Assembly: GCF_008693075.1 (NCBI RefSeq)
Contig: NZ_VXKJ01000053.1
Span: 62,001 to 126,000 of the forward strand
Length of the DNA: 64,000 nucleotides
Direction of reading: 5' to 3'
Source of the DNA: Corynebacterium phocae
GTDB taxonomy: Bacteria; Actinomycetota; Actinomycetes; Mycobacteriales; Mycobacteriaceae
Shown here one piece after another: positions 63,932 through 64,000 of this stretch (its first letter is position 1; each line of letters starts with the position of its first letter). Position numbers and translations under genes: made by a program. The notes below the pieces were generated by a model that worked only from the letters and a program-made list of their open reading frames with translations, did no database searches and was not told where the DNA came from.

Positions 63932-64000
63932 ATGGCAGTGCTGGTGAAAGGGAAGAAGGAAGCGCGGGCGGCCCCGTGGTGTGCGAATGCGTGGTGTGCG
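63932..64000 (+). CDS. Possible start of a gene running off the right edge
   Basis: An ATG at 63932 with AGAGGTG just upstream opens a frame that stays open for 23 codons to the window end (starting MAVLVKGKKEARAAPWCANA). Too short to identify; the last ~25 bases repeat a GTGGTGTGCG word. Confidence 0.25.
   Translation, partial: MAVLVKGKKEARAAPWCANAWCA

Overview
The window is a 64 kb piece of an actinobacterial chromosome, almost certainly Corynebacterium. It contains the replication-origin neighbourhood: rpmH-rnpA-yidD-yidC-rsmG-parA-parB on one side and dnaA-dnaN-recF-dciA-gyrB-gyrA-DUF3566-tRNA-Ile-tRNA-Ala on the other. Next to it lies the block conserved between corynebacteria and mycobacteria: pcnA, NUDIX, DUF6049, MurJ with a C-terminal pseudokinase, sigM, trxB, trxA, cwlM and an Rv3916c-like gene. 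The species cannot be named from sequence alone. There are no phages, insertion sequences or CRISPR arrays.

Left part (1-5.7 kb): an aromatic-acid island with a truncated GntR/FCD regulator, a fused FAH-RraA enzyme, an MHS-family transporter and a phenol-hydroxylase/MobA-like FAD monooxygenase. A 9-bp word shared by the two promoter regions may be the regulator's operator. From 5.8 to 19.3 kb lies a complete phenylacetate pathway: paaK, paaR, paaI, paaABCDE, paaG, paaJ, paaF, paaH, a second hotdog thioesterase on the opposite strand, and paaZ. The paaK and paaA promoters carry matching PaaR-type operators that overlap the -10 box, with CRP/GlxR-like sites upstream. Two transporters follow (MHS and DAACS), and either could import substrates.

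From 22.6 to 26.2 kb, two tandem paralogous secreted proteins have identical signal peptides, a conserved 5' leader, Lys-Pro-Ser-Thr repeat stalks and a C-terminal membrane anchor. A decayed short relative lies at 38.5-39.0 kb. Then come a small membrane/transport group (SdpI-like, Rieske lipoprotein, BASS transporter, AzlCD, YqgE) and the pcnA-to-cwlM envelope/redox block. Inside that block sit a three-copy 72-bp repeat, an AbiEi/DUF559-type protein, YceI and an M1 aminopeptidase.

The origin (50.3-53.1 kb) has DnaA-box clusters on both sides of dnaA. The downstream cluster is followed by a GC-rich stretch and a DnaA-trio-like array. Between gyrB and gyrA, a minus-strand cluster includes a ribbon-helix-helix protein and a degenerate Doc-like protein, with a perfect 19-bp palindrome between this cluster and gyrA. 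The right end has tRNA-Ile, two identical tRNA-Ala genes and a small membrane protein gene.
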